Assembly (NCBI RefSeq): GCF_016406085.1
Contig: NZ_JAEHFJ010000015.1
Location: 1-64,000 of the forward strand
Direction of reading: 5' to 3'
From: Aureibaculum flavum
GTDB taxonomy: Bacteria > Bacteroidota > Bacteroidia > Flavobacteriales > Flavobacteriaceae
DNA: 64,000 nt
Made by a program: the position numbers and the translations under genes. The notes beneath the pieces were generated by a model. That model was not told where the DNA came from. It ran no database searches and saw only the letters and a list, made by a program, of their open reading frames with translations. Below are positions 52,228 through 63,400 of the stretch, piece by piece. The stretch's first letter is position 1. Each line of letters starts with the position of its first letter.

Positions 52228-55200
52228 TTAATTTTTTTGAATTAATAATTTTGTATTTACATTATCAAATACAATTTCTATACCATCAATTACTTTATCT
52301 TCTAAAAGTAACTCGTTCGTTAATGTTTCATTTTTAATATAGGTTGCATTCGCTAAAATGGCATCATCAACTATACCATCTTTTTCTATTTTTAATTTTA
52401 TTTTATCAGTTACTTCCAATCCTGATTCTTTTCTTAAATTCTGAATTCGATTAACTAACTCTCTAGCAATACCTTCTTTACGCAATTCTTCAGAAATAGT
52501 AACGTCTAAAGCTACAGTTAAATTGCCTTGGTTAATAACTAGCCATCCCTCTATGTCTTGTGATGATATTTCCACTTCATCTATGGTTAAACATAAGGTT
52601 TTTTCTCCTATTTCTAAAGAAATTTCACCTTCTTTTTCGATAGTGACAATATCATCTTGTGTCAATTTTCCAATTTCAGCCGCTACCAAACGCATATCTT
52701 TTCCAAATTTAGGGCCTAATACCTTAAAATTTGGTTTGATATTTTTTACTAAAATTCCTGAAGCATCATCAATCAATTCAATAGCTTTTACATTTACTTC
52801 AGATTTTATCAACTCTTCAACTGCTTCAATATCCTCTCTATCTTGATCTCCTAAAACAGGAATCATTATACGTTGTAATGGTTGACGCACTTTTATCATT
52901 TCCTTTTTACGTAATGATAATACCATCGAAGATATAGCTTGTGCTTTTTGCATTTTTCTTTCTAAAGCTGCATCAATAAAAGAGGCATCATATTTAGGGA
53001 ATTCTGCTAAATGTATTGATTCTGGTTCATTACCACTTGTTACATTAGTAAGGTCTTTGTACAATTGATCCATATAAAAAGGTGCAATTGGCGAACTTAA
53101 TTTTGCAACGGTTAACAAACAGGTATACAATGTTTGATATGCCGATATTTTATCTTGTTGATAATCTCCTTTCCAAAAACGTCTTCTGCTTAAACGCACA
53201 AACCAGTTACTCAAATTTTCTGTTACAAAATTCTGTATGGCTCTTGCTGCTTTTGTCGGTTCATAATCATTATAATACTCTTCTACATTCTTAATCAAAG
53301 TATTTAGTTCAGAAAGTACCCAACGATCAATTTCTGGTCTCTCGTTGATATCTATATCGTCTTCAGCATAAGCGAATTTATCGATATTGGCATATAAAGT
53401 AAAAAAGGAATAGGTATTATACAGTGTACCAAAAAACTTACGTCTTACTTCTTCAATTCCCTCAATATCAAATTTTAAATTATCCCATGGGTTTGCATTT
53501 GAAATCATGTACCAACGTGTGGCATCTGCACCATGTGTCTTCATGGTCTCAAAAGGATCAACAGCGTTACCTAAACGCTTTGACATTTTTTTACCTTCTT
53601 TATCTAATACCAATCCGTTAGACACTACATTTTTATACGCATTTGAATCGAACACTAATGTTCCAATAGCATGTAACGTATAAAACCATCCTCTGGTTTG
53701 ATCTACACCTTCTGCAATAAAATCTGCAGGATAAAATTTATTTTCGTCAATTAATTCTTTGTTCTCAAATGGATAATGCCATTGTGCATAAGGCATAGAA
53801 CCTGAATCAAACCAAACATCAATTAAGTCAGATTCACGTTCCATTGGTTTCCCTGTTGATGAAACCAATGTAATTTTGTCTACTATATTTTTATGAAGGT
53901 CTAATAGATTGTAATTTTCTTCAGCCATGTTACCAACTTCAAAATTGGCAAAAATATCAGCATCCATAAATCCTGCTTCAACTGCTTTATTCATTTCAGC
54001 TTTCAGCTCTTCTACAGAACCTATTATTATTTCTTCTTTACCATCTTCTGTTCTCCAAATAGGAAGTGGAATTCCCCAAAAGCGTGAACGTGATAAATTC
54101 CAATCATTAGCATTTTTTAACCAATTTCCAAAACGGCCTTCACCAGTTGATTTCGGTTTCCAATTAATTGATTGATTCAGTTCATACATTCTATCCTTCT
54201 TATCAGATACCTTTACAAACCAAGAATCTAAAGGGTAGTATAAAATTGGTTTATCGGTACGCCAACAATTGGGATAACTGTGCTTGTATTTTTCAACCTT
54301 AAAAGCTTTGTTTTCTTCTTTTAACTTAATTGCTAATTCCACATCAACAGAACGTTCAGGAGCTTTACCATCATCGTAATACTCATTCTTTACATATTTA
54401 CCGGCATACTCACCCATTTCTGGTCTAAATTTACCTTGTAAATTTACTAATGGAACGGGATTTCCATTTTCATCTAACACCAACATTGGTGGAACTTCTG
54501 GTTCCGCTTGTTTTGCTACCATGGCATCATCTGCACCAAAAGTAGGAGCAGTATGTACAATACCAGTACCGTCTTCTGTGGTTACAAAATCACCAGCGAT
54601 AACTCTAAATGCATTTTCTGGGTTTTGATAAGGCAACGTATAAGGCAATAATTGTTCGTACTTAACACCAATCAAATCAGCACCTTTACATTCGGCAATG
54701 ATTTTGTAAGGAATTTTTTTGTTACCTTCTTTATAATTCGTCAACTCATCTTCAGATTCTACTTCTACAAACTTACCTGCAAACTGACCACCTACTAATT
54801 TTTTAGCAAGAATTACTTTGATAGGTTCGAAAGTATATTGATTATACGTTGAAACTACCACGTAATCAATTTTATTACCAACTGTTAATGCGGTATTACT
54901 CGGTAAAGTCCATGGAGTGGTAGTCCATGCTATCATGTATAAATTATCAACCCCTTTTAAAAGGTCTGGTAATGTATCAGGTATCACTTTAAACTGTGCA
55001 ACTACTGTGGTATCCGTTACATCTTGATATGTACCTGGTTGGTTTAACTCGTGCGAGCTTAATCCTGTTCCAGCTTTAGGTGAATAGGGTTGAATCGTAT
55101 AGCCTTTATACATTAAACCCTTGTTATAAATCTCTTTTAGTAACCACCAAACAGATTCTATATATTTTGGTTTATAGGTTACATACGGGTCATTCATATC

Positions 55201-55632
55201 TACCCAATGCCCCATTTTTCTAGTCAGTTCTTCCCAGACATCGGTATAACGCATTACTGCTTTTTTACAAGCTTCGTTATATTCTTCCACTGATATTTTT
55301 TTACCAATATCTTCTTTGGTAATACCCAATTCCTTTTCTACACCTAGTTCAATTGGCAGACCATGGGTATCCCAACCTGCTTTACGCTTTACTTGATAGC
55401 CTTGTAAGGTTTTATACCTACAAAACAAATCTTTAATAGTACGAGCCATAACATGATGGATACCTGGCAAACCATTTGCTGATGGTGGACCTTCGTAAAA
55501 CACAAATGGTTTATTAGCATCACGCGAAGTGATACTTTTTTGAAATATATCGTTTTCTTCCCAAAATTGTTGGGTTTCATCAGCTACTTTTGATAGGTCT
55601 AAACCTTTATATTCTTTAAATGGCGTACTCAT
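52228..55632 (-). CDS. ileS: isoleucyl-tRNA synthetase
   Basis: A 1134-aa class I synthetase. The HIGH-type motif occurs as GLPGIHHVMARTIKD; KMSKRLGNAVDP is the second ATP-binding motif. The CP1 editing domain lies between (TTTPWTLPSNTALTVG, GTGIVHTAPTFGADD). The C-terminal anticodon-binding part continues to residue 1134; the length and ELLLEDKV-type tail fit the long form (eukaryote-like IleRS type 2). This type is often less sensitive to mupirocin, an inference from family. It leads ileS-dksA and lies close to lspA, as ileS often does. Confidence 0.97.
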   Translation of the reverse strand: MSTPFKEYKGLDLSKVADETQQFWEENDIFQKSITSRDANKPFVFYEGPPSANGLPGIHHVMARTIKDLFCRYKTLQGYQVKRKAGWDTHGLPIELGVEKELGITKEDIGKKISVEEYNEACKKAVMRYTDVWEELTRKMGHWVDMNDPYVTYKPKYIESVWWLLKEIYNKGLMYKGYTIQPYSPKAGTGLSSHELNQPGTYQDVTDTTVVAQFKVIPDTLPDLLKGVDNLYMIAWTTTPWTLPSNTALTVGNKIDYVVVSTYNQYTFEPIKVILAKKLVGGQFAGKFVEVESEDELTNYKEGNKKIPYKIIAECKGADLIGVKYEQLLPYTLPYQNPENAFRVIAGDFVTTEDGTGIVHTAPTFGADDAMVAKQAEPEVPPMLVLDENGNPVPLVNLQGKFRPEMGEYAGKYVKNEYYDDGKAPERSVDVELAIKLKEENKAFKVEKYKHSYPNCWRTDKPILYYPLDSWFVKVSDKKDRMYELNQSINWKPKSTGEGRFGNWLKNANDWNLSRSRFWGIPLPIWRTEDGKEEIIIGSVEELKAEMNKAVEAGFMDADIFANFEVGNMAEENYNLLDLHKNIVDKITLVSSTGKPMERESDLIDVWFDSGSMPYAQWHYPFENKELIDENKFYPADFIAEGVDQTRGWFYTLHAIGTLVFDSNAYKNVVSNGLVLDKEGKKMSKRLGNAVDPFETMKTHGADATRWYMISNANPWDNLKFDIEGIEEVRRKFFGTLYNTYSFFTLYANIDKFAYAEDDIDINERPEIDRWVLSELNTLIKNVEEYYNDYEPTKAARAIQNFVTENLSNWFVRLSRRRFWKGDYQQDKISAYQTLYTCLLTVAKLSSPIAPFYMDQLYKDLTNVTSGNEPESIHLAEFPKYDASFIDAALERKMQKAQAISSMVLSLRKKEMIKVRQPLQRIMIPVLGDQDREDIEAVEELIKSEVNVKAIELIDDASGILVKNIKPNFKVLGPKFGKDMRLVAAEIGKLTQDDIVTIEKEGEISLEIGEKTLCLTIDEVEISSQDIEGWLVINQGNLTVALDVTISEELRKEGIARELVNRIQNLRKESGLEVTDKIKLKIEKDGIVDDAILANATYIKNETLTNELLLEDKVIDGIEIVFDNVNTKLLIQKN

Positions 55633-55697
55633 TTTCTTTCAAAATTCTTTCGAGTCGCGAAATTACGTATTTTATTGAAAATATTGATTTATAGACA

Positions 55698-55736
55698 CAA
55701 AAAAAAGCATCTTAAAAAATTCTTAAGATGCTCTTT
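55698..55736 (-). terminator. intrinsic terminator after the downstream OmpA-family gene
   Basis: AGCATCTTAA (55706-55715) pairs with TTAAGATGCT (55723-55732) around a 7-base loop, followed on the minus strand by a T-run. It closes the T9SS locus before ileS. Confidence 0.85.
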
Positions 55737-55761
55737 TATAATTATATATTCGTTTGATTTT

Positions 55762-57327
55762 TTATTTTCTTATCACCACAAATTCTGTTCGTTTATTTTC
55801 TAAATGTTCCAGTTCCGTACATTTTACGTTATTGGCACATTTATTAAGTAACTCTGTTTCTCCATAACCCTTGCCAGTTATTCTACGTGGGTCTAAGCCT
55901 TTTTCAATAAGATTGTCTACTGTAGCGGCAGCTCTACTTTTAGTTAAGCTTAAATTATAGGCATCTGGACCTCTTGAGTCCGTATGTGCACCAAATTCAA
56001 TGACCATTTTTGGATATTTACTCATCAATCGCATTACTTTTTCTAATGCTCTTTCTGAAGCTTCTGTAATTTCAGCTGTATTTATTGTAAACGTAATATT
56101 TGGAACATTTAAGATTTCATAATCTTTTCTGTTCATAAACTCTTTCTCTTCGATAAAGATAACCTCATTGTTGTCATAACCGTTTTTATGCGAAGTACTT
56201 AAATTTATAGTATTACTAAAGTATCCATTTTTCGTAACTTCTATGGTGTAATTTTCTGCACAATCTACTCCAAAATAATAAGTACCATCAAAGGCAGTTT
56301 CAATTTTACGAATATGGTTACCATTTTCATCAATTAACGCAACAAAAGCGTTTCCAACTCTATTTCCGGTAACTTTATCTTTAATAATACCTGTAGCAAT
56401 TTGATCACAAATAGCTATTGTTGTTTTTTGTTTAAATGAATAAATATCATCGTCACCCATTCCTCCATTTCTATTGGATGAAAAATACCCTTGCAATTTA
56501 TCACTATCTATAATAAAAGAGATATCGTCTCCTTTACTATTCATTGGCTCTCCTAAATTTATAGGCTCGGGAATTGAACCGTCTAATTTTGTCATATATA
56601 TATCAAAACCACCTTTGCCTCCTGGTCTATTAGAAGAGAAATAAATAACATCACCATCAATATAGGGTGAGTATTCTTTATATTTAGAATTTATTGTTTT
56701 ACCTAAATTAATGATTTTTCCATAATGCCCTTGGTTTAAATCCACCACAAAAATATCAGTATCGCCCATTGTTCCTGGCATATTAGACACAAAGTATAGC
56801 TTTTTACCATCTGCACTTATCATCGGATGTCCTGTATCATAATCATCATCATTAAAGGGTAATGAAGAAAAATCTTTCCAATGTCCTTTTTTATCAACTG
56901 TAGCTCTAAATATTTTAAGTCCGTCGGATTTTAATTTTCCACCCATATAATTATTCGAGGTAAAGTATACCTCATCATTATTAGGTGTAAAAGCCACAAA
57001 TGCATCGTGATATTTGGAATTTAAATCACTGGAAAAGGGTTTTACATTGGTAATTTCACCTTGGTTGGTAAGATCACCTATATATAAATTTAAAAAAGGT
57101 TGATCATTATCTTTCCATTTTCTCTTTGATAAACCCGCAGTTTTTCTACTTGAAGAAAAAACGATTTTATCTTTACCCATAAAAGTGGAACCAAAATCTT
57201 GATATTTGGTATTAACCTTAAGGTTTTTAATACTATACTCTGCACCTTTAATAGAGTCTGCTCTTTCAATTTGTGCAAAAGAAAAAAGGGTGCTTACAAT
57301 AAAAAATATATTTATTAGGGTTCTCAT
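55762..57327 (-). CDS. OmpA family protein with PD40 repeats (copy 2)
   Basis: A 521-aa exported protein with a signal peptide (MRTLINIFFIVSTLFSFAQ). WD40/PD40-like blades are evident from YFTSNNYMGGKLK, YFVSNMPGTMGDTDIFVVDL, YFSSNRPGGKGGFDIYMTKL and YFSSNRNGGMGDDDIYSF. A small carboxypeptidase-regulatory-like domain follows (ATGIIKDKVTGNRVGNAFVAL), then a C-terminal OmpA domain (EFGAHTDSRGPDAYNLSLTKSRA) that binds peptidoglycan. The ATG at 57327 is used; the longer GTG start is rejected because it precedes the signal peptide. It is a paralogue of the gene upstream, 59 bases away. Confidence 0.9.
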   Translation of the reverse strand: MRTLINIFFIVSTLFSFAQIERADSIKGAEYSIKNLKVNTKYQDFGSTFMGKDKIVFSSSRKTAGLSKRKWKDNDQPFLNLYIGDLTNQGEITNVKPFSSDLNSKYHDAFVAFTPNNDEVYFTSNNYMGGKLKSDGLKIFRATVDKKGHWKDFSSLPFNDDDYDTGHPMISADGKKLYFVSNMPGTMGDTDIFVVDLNQGHYGKIINLGKTINSKYKEYSPYIDGDVIYFSSNRPGGKGGFDIYMTKLDGSIPEPINLGEPMNSKGDDISFIIDSDKLQGYFSSNRNGGMGDDDIYSFKQKTTIAICDQIATGIIKDKVTGNRVGNAFVALIDENGNHIRKIETAFDGTYYFGVDCAENYTIEVTKNGYFSNTINLSTSHKNGYDNNEVIFIEEKEFMNRKDYEILNVPNITFTINTAEITEASERALEKVMRLMSKYPKMVIEFGAHTDSRGPDAYNLSLTKSRAAATVDNLIEKGLDPRRITGKGYGETELLNKCANNVKCTELEHLENKRTEFVVIRK

Positions 57328-57384
57328 TGGGGTAATATCTTGTTTGTCTAATTCAAACGTTATGCCAAAGTATAACACTATGTA

Positions 57385-57422
57385 AACGAAAAAACCTTCA
57401 AAATATTTGAAGGTTTTTTCGT
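57385..57422 (-). terminator. intrinsic terminator between the tandem OmpA-family genes
   Basis: The palindrome AAAACCTTCAAA/TTTGAAGGTTTT (57391-57416) is followed on the minus strand by T-rich sequence. It sits between the two ompA-like paralogues, so the second copy probably needs its own promoter or readthrough. Confidence 0.75.
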
Positions 57423-57436
57423 TTTATATGTTTTAG

Positions 57437-59104
57437 TTACATTCTTATAATTACAAATTCAGAACGTCTATTTTGCTGATGTTGTGCATCAGTACATGGA
57501 GTGTTATCATCACATTCATTTACTAATTGCGTTTCTCCATAACCTTTTCCTGCTATTCTTGAATAATCAATACCTCTTCCAATAATATACTCGACAGTTC
57601 TTTTAGCTCTGTTATTAGATAACCAAATATTATAACCTGCCGGAGCTCTTGAATCGGTATGAGACGCCGCTTCAATAATCATCTTAGGATATTTATTCAT
57701 TAAATCAACCACCTTTTGTAATTCAGTCTTAGCTGATTTACTTAAATATGAAGAATTTAAATCAAAATAGATCGGTTCGATGTTTACACCATAATTACCT
57801 GAAGGTAATCTAACTATTTCATCTGGTAAAACGTCTGGTAAACCTTCTGGTTTTTTATCTACACCCTCTCCCTGAGTACCTTGAGTACCATTATTATTAT
57901 TATTACCGGCATAATTCATATTACCCGCACCTAATAATAAAGGCATTTTCAATTCCTTATCAACATCATTAGATGTAGTAAAGGAAATCGATTGAGGTGC
58001 AAATCCAATCTTCTTACCTTCTAACTTGAATTCAGTTTCACATGCTACTTCAAATGAAAAAGTAGCATCATCTTTAACAATTACCGTTTCAATTACATTT
58101 CCGTCTTTATCACTTAGAATAACCTCAGAACCTGCCAATAAGCTAGTAGAAATTTTATCTCTTACATCACCAGTAACCATTTGTAAACATTTGAAATCAA
58201 CTGGTTCTTCTTCTATAAACGAATAAATATCATCATCTCCTTTACTGCCTTCTTCTCTATTTGAAGAAAAATACCCTTTTCTTGTTTCTCCATTGATAAT
58301 AAAAGCAAAGTCATCTCCTGCAGAATTGATACTTAAGTTTACTGGGTTTGTTATATATCCTTTTAATTTACTTGCATATATATCAATACCACCTTTTCCT
58401 CCACTTCTTGTAGATGAAAAATATAGTATGTCTCCATCTACAAATGGAAACCAATCTTTAGCTTTAGAATTAACTTTTGGCCCTAAATTTTCAGGATTGC
58501 CAAAACCACTTTCATTAACTTCTACTTTAAAAATATCCGTTTCGCCTAAAGTACCTGGCATATTTGAAGTGAAATACAATGTCTTTTCGTCATCACTTAG
58601 TGCCGGATGACCTACTGAATATTCAACATTATTAAAAGGCATTGGTATAATATTAATCCATTCCCCTTTATTATTTACTGTGGCTTTAAACATGGCCAAG
58701 TTTGTATACCCTTGATTGTCTATTCCTAGTTTTTTATTGTAGTAATTATCTCTTGTAAAATAAACAGTTTTACCATCTTTTGTAAAAGTTACACTAGCCT
58801 CGTGGTATCTTGAGTTAACTTCTCCTTTAAGTTTTCTTTTATTTGCTATTGAACCATCTTCACTTATATCACCTTCATATAAATCTAAAAAGCGTTGTCC
58901 ATTTGGTTCCCATACATCTCGAATGACTCTAAAGCCACGTCTTGGTGCCGCAAAAACCAATTTATCAGTTCCGTGAAAAGCTGTACCAAATTCAGATTGT
59001 TCAGTATTTACTTCTAAATTATTTATGGAAAATTTACCGCCGCCATCTTGGGCATAAAGGCATACTACACTTAGCAATAAAACTATTACAAGATATTTTT
59101 TCAT
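57437..59104 (-). CDS. OmpA family protein with PD40 repeats (copy 1)
   Basis: A 555-aa protein with a signal peptide (MKKYLVIVLLLSVVCLYAQ). PD40-type blades such as YFTSNMPGTLGETDIFKVEV, YFSSTRSGGKGGIDIYASKL and YFSSNREEGSKGDDDIYSF build a propeller; a carboxypeptidase-like beta domain and a linker rich in Asn, Gly, Thr and Gln (about 395-415) precede the OmpA domain (ASHTDSRAPAGYNIWLSNNRA, ending QNRRSEFVIIRM), which should bind peptidoglycan. Located downstream of PorP/SprF, the usual companion order of T9SS type-B systems. Copy 2 is its paralogue downstream. Confidence 0.9.
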   Translation of the reverse strand: MKKYLVIVLLLSVVCLYAQDGGGKFSINNLEVNTEQSEFGTAFHGTDKLVFAAPRRGFRVIRDVWEPNGQRFLDLYEGDISEDGSIANKRKLKGEVNSRYHEASVTFTKDGKTVYFTRDNYYNKKLGIDNQGYTNLAMFKATVNNKGEWINIIPMPFNNVEYSVGHPALSDDEKTLYFTSNMPGTLGETDIFKVEVNESGFGNPENLGPKVNSKAKDWFPFVDGDILYFSSTRSGGKGGIDIYASKLKGYITNPVNLSINSAGDDFAFIINGETRKGYFSSNREEGSKGDDDIYSFIEEEPVDFKCLQMVTGDVRDKISTSLLAGSEVILSDKDGNVIETVIVKDDATFSFEVACETEFKLEGKKIGFAPQSISFTTSNDVDKELKMPLLLGAGNMNYAGNNNNNGTQGTQGEGVDKKPEGLPDVLPDEIVRLPSGNYGVNIEPIYFDLNSSYLSKSAKTELQKVVDLMNKYPKMIIEAASHTDSRAPAGYNIWLSNNRAKRTVEYIIGRGIDYSRIAGKGYGETQLVNECDDNTPCTDAQHQQNRRSEFVIIRM

Positions 59105-59427
59105 TATTAGGTTATTTTTTTTCTATTAACATTTTGCCTTTTTCATAGCTTTTAAGCGTAATTTCTTACAATTATGCAAATTAGAAAATGTTAAAAATTC
59201 TAATTATTACCTCTAATAACGTCATCATATATAGTTATAGTATTGTTTAGGTTAAATAATTTAATTATTAAATTATCCTAAAAATCTATTAACCCTAAAA
59301 ATAATGTAAAATATTGTAAATAAATTATGGTTGTTATAGAGTTATTTTAATTTACTTTTCCCATTACCCAAATTGTTCATTTATTACTAAGAACAATTCG
59401 AATACTAATTTTTAATCTCTTACTTTT
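59105..59427. other. intergenic region without a recognisable gene
   Basis: About 320 very A/T-rich bases between copy 1 of the OmpA-family gene and the PorP/SprF stop. It has an 8-bp inverted repeat (AATTGTTC, 59371-59378; GAACAATT, 59391-59398) and a near-palindromic A/T stretch around 59248-59273. No coding frame or convincing terminator was found; a promoter for copy 1 is likely but not clear. Confidence 0.5.
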
Positions 59428-60357
59428 TTAAAAGAATCTAGGTGATTTCAAATTTTTCTTTGAAAAATCTATATCCCACTGCATAAATACTTCATGAGTA
59501 CCACTGTTGTAATTTCCTAAGTTTGTGGTTGTATAATCATATGCATAACCGATACGTAAATCTCTAGTTACTCCAAAATTAATTAAACCACTTACTGAAT
59601 CTCCAAATCGGTAACTTGCCCCTAATTCTAAACGATCATTAAATAAAAAGTTTAATGAACCGTCTAAAGACAATGGAGAACCTGTAACAGCTTTAGCCAT
59701 TACAGATGGTTTAAACTTTAATGTTTCTGATAAGTTAAATACATAACCTACTGTACCAAAATAATGCATCTTCTCTGAAGCTTTACTTATGGTACCATTA
59801 TCTTGCTCTAAATGTTTAGTCTCTAATAAATTTGGTGCGGATAAACCTACATAAAATTTATCTGTATAATAATAAACCCCAGCTCCAAAATTTGGTAAGG
59901 TCTCATTCACATTATCAGAAAACAGCGGATCTACTCCGGGTGCTGTTTGTGGTAAAACCAGCGACAATAAACCTACATCAAAAAAGGTAATCCCTCCTTT
60001 TAAACCGAAGGCCAATCTACCTTCTTCAGATGTGTTTATTGTATAACTTACATCTGCATAAACATTCGTCTCTTTTACTGGACCATGTTCGTCTAAAATG
60101 GCTGAAAAACCACCTCCTAAATTTTTACCTAATGGGGCATGAATAGCCATAGTAGCCGTTTTAGGAGCTCCTTCAATACCAACCCATTGTAATCTACCTA
60201 ATAAGCCTATACTCAAGGTTCCTCGAGAACCTGCATAAGCAGGATTCACAATATTCATGTTATACATGTATTGTGTATACTGAGGATCTTGTTGACTAAA
60301 CCCAGTAATGCTTACTAAACTTAATACTATGAGTAAAAATGATGATAATTTTCGCAT
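59428..60357 (-). CDS. PorP/SprF family type IX secretion outer-membrane protein
   Basis: A 309-aa beta-barrel protein with signal peptide (MRKLSSFLLIVLSLVSITGFSQ) followed by the family signature QDPQYTQYMYNMNIVNPAYAGSR. Alternating barrel strands (for example GRLAFGLKGGITFFDVGLL, FGAGVYYYTDKFYVGLSAPNL, ASYRFGDSVSGLINFGV) run to a terminal PRFF. SprF-like proteins are required for export or surface attachment of their neighbouring type-B C-terminal-domain substrate, as SprF is for SprB in Flavobacterium johnsoniae. Here the neighbour is the large protein upstream. Confidence 0.94.
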   Translation of the reverse strand: MRKLSSFLLIVLSLVSITGFSQQDPQYTQYMYNMNIVNPAYAGSRGTLSIGLLGRLQWVGIEGAPKTATMAIHAPLGKNLGGGFSAILDEHGPVKETNVYADVSYTINTSEEGRLAFGLKGGITFFDVGLLSLVLPQTAPGVDPLFSDNVNETLPNFGAGVYYYTDKFYVGLSAPNLLETKHLEQDNGTISKASEKMHYFGTVGYVFNLSETLKFKPSVMAKAVTGSPLSLDGSLNFLFNDRLELGASYRFGDSVSGLINFGVTRDLRIGYAYDYTTTNLGNYNSGTHEVFMQWDIDFSKKNLKSPRFF

Positions 60358-60453
60358 AATTTTACTTTAATTTTTAAAGAAATTTATTCCCGTAACTGTT
60401 TAAAAGATGCTCTAGAAGTAGGTTTAATACTCCTAGAACAAAAATTTATTAAT

Positions 60454-63400
60454 TTAATAGTTTATATATACCCAACCTGCAATTGGCTCAAGTCCAGCTT
60501 CGTTATATTTAATAATGTAGTAGTATGTTCCAACAGGTACTTTATTCCCTTTACTTATGGTCATTGTTCCACTTGAATAACCATCCCACCAAAGTGGCAT
60601 CGCTCTTCCATTATTATCATATTCGTAGACAATATTACCCCATCTATCATAAACCTCCATTTCGAAGTCTTTGTATTGTGCTAAGGCAGGTACAACTAAC
60701 AAGTCATTATCACCATCACCATTAGGTGAGAATCCGTCAGGGATAATAGTACAAGATGTTGGATCTAAATAATCAGGATAAGCATCTTCATCACAATTAT
60801 CATTAGTTGGATCACCATCTTTATCACCATCTTCATCAATTGTATTTATACCGTCACCATCATCATCAATATCTCTATAGTCAACTTCACTATCTCCTGT
60901 TACTAAACCAGCTGTATTAACATCCGCTTCTAAAGCCGCATCTCTATTAGGTAAGTCAGTTGCTGGATCTGTGTCAACTGACAATCCGTTAGGATCTGCA
61001 AAGTCACCAATAGAACCGTCATATGCATCATCTAAACCATCATTATCATCATCATTTCCACTAGGATAAACATCTGGCTCACCATTCGCATCATAATCAT
61101 GACCTTCAATACTATCAGGAACTGCATCATTATCAGAATCAGTATCTAAATAATCTGGTTGATCTGCACCATCCGTATTTACTGGTGTAAGACCAAGACC
61201 ATAAGCATCATCTAAACCATCGCCATTAGCATCAACACCTAAAGGACTCGTGTAATCTGCGGTAGTTTGACCCTCCACATTATCAGGAATTCCATCATCA
61301 TCAGCGTCTAAGTCTAAGTAATTAGGATGTGTATCTCCATCTGAATCAAAAGCTGTTTCTACTACTGTTAAGATTCCATCGTTATCATCATCAATATCTA
61401 AGAAGTTCAATTGAGAATCTCCATCAGAATTCCAAGGAACATAATTGATATCTGCTAATAGTGTATCGTCAGTTTCAAGTGGATCAAAAAGACCATTTAT
61501 TCCAAAGTCAGCTGGAACGCCATCAATTACACCATCATTATCAGCATCTAAATCAGCATTACCTGCTTCAACAACATCTAAAATACCATCTCCATCAGCA
61601 TCTAAATCAAAGTGATTTGCAATACCATCTCCATCAAAATCATATTCAGACTCTACATCATCATTAGCATCACCAACCGAAATATTGTTATCATTATCAT
61701 CTAAATATGCTGGAACACCATCACCATCATTATCCGCTAAAGGATCTAATCCTTCAAATTCCATCAAATCTGGGATACCATCGTTATCATCATCTAAATC
61801 AATTGGATCACCAACACCGTCACCATCAAAGTCAGGATATACGGTTAATAATGCTGGATCAGAAATTACATCTGTATCACAAGCAAAAGCTGGAGAAGAT
61901 AAGACTACTCTATACATATACCCATTATATTCTAATGGGACCATATTTAATGTTAATTCATCTGAAGTTGCTCCTGTAACTGTAGGAACAGTTCCTCCAT
62001 TAGAAATGTTAGACCAATTAACACCTGCATCCATACTCATTTGCCATTGATATGTAATTGTACTTTGTATATCAACACTAAAACTAGTGTTGGCATTAAC
62101 TACTATTACATCGTCTAATGGTTGTGTTGCGATTGGCAGCACTGCAAGACCAGCTTCTTGGAAATCAAACACACTGTTATTATCTAAATCGTTAGGCGTA
62201 GTATAACCTGTTGTACCTGCTGTATTAACTAAACCATTCGCATCAACAGTTAGACCGGTATCACTACCTAATCTGCCACTATCATCAACGTCAATTAAAC
62301 CCGCTTCTATAACGTCATTACAACCATCATTATCTGAATCTAATTCATGTGAATCAGGTATGCCATCATTATCAGAATCTGCAGTTACATTTGTGAGTGT
62401 TGCAGCAGCTGTATCATCAGACTCGATTAGGTCTAATAATCCGTTTGTTCCAAAATCGGCTGAATTTCCATCTAAAATTCCGTCATTATTTAAATCAACT
62501 ACTGTTGTTCCGTTTAATTGACCAGACTCAACTACATCATAAATACCATCATTATCTGAATCTAAATCGAATTGGTCTAAAATACCATCTCCGTCAGTAT
62601 CAAGAACACCTTCAATAGTGTCTGGAATACCATCATTATCATCATCTAAATCTACAGCATCAGGAATACCATCACCATCATTATCCGGGAATAAACTTAA
62701 TGTAGCAGGAGCAGATGTCCAATTACTATCACAAACAAATACTGGTGACATCAACATTACTCTATATTGATATCCATCGTAACTTAAAGGAACTCCTGTT
62801 AAAGTTAAAGCATCTGTCGTTGCATTACTGTATATAGGACTTGTACCTCCATTAGTAATTGGTGCCCAAGTAGTTCCACCATCTGTACTTTCGTACCATT
62901 GATACGAAATTTCAGCTAAAATATCAGTACTAAAGGTAACATTAGAATTAATTACTATAGTTTGACTTAATGGGTCAGTATTAACTAAAGGAATACCTAA
63001 GCTAGCCTGTTGAAAATCATAAACTGAATTCAAATCTAAATCATCTGGTATAGTATAACCATCTACACCGCTAGTTACAACCCCATTCACATCAACCAAT
63101 AAACCAGCACCAATTGTACCATTACCCAACAATCCATTTAAATCTCCATCTGTAAAGCCAGCTTCACGAACATCATTACAACCATCATTATCTGCATCTA
63201 TTTCGTTAGAGTCTGGAATAGTGTCTCCATCTGAATCAGCCGTTAGGTTTACTAAATTACCACTATCAGGTGTATCTTCTAAAGGATCGAACAATCCGTT
63301 TGCTCCTACAGTACCAGAATTTGCAGCATCGATAATACCATCATTATTTACATCAACAATATTATTTAGAGCATCTAATTGACCAGACTCTACTAAGTCA

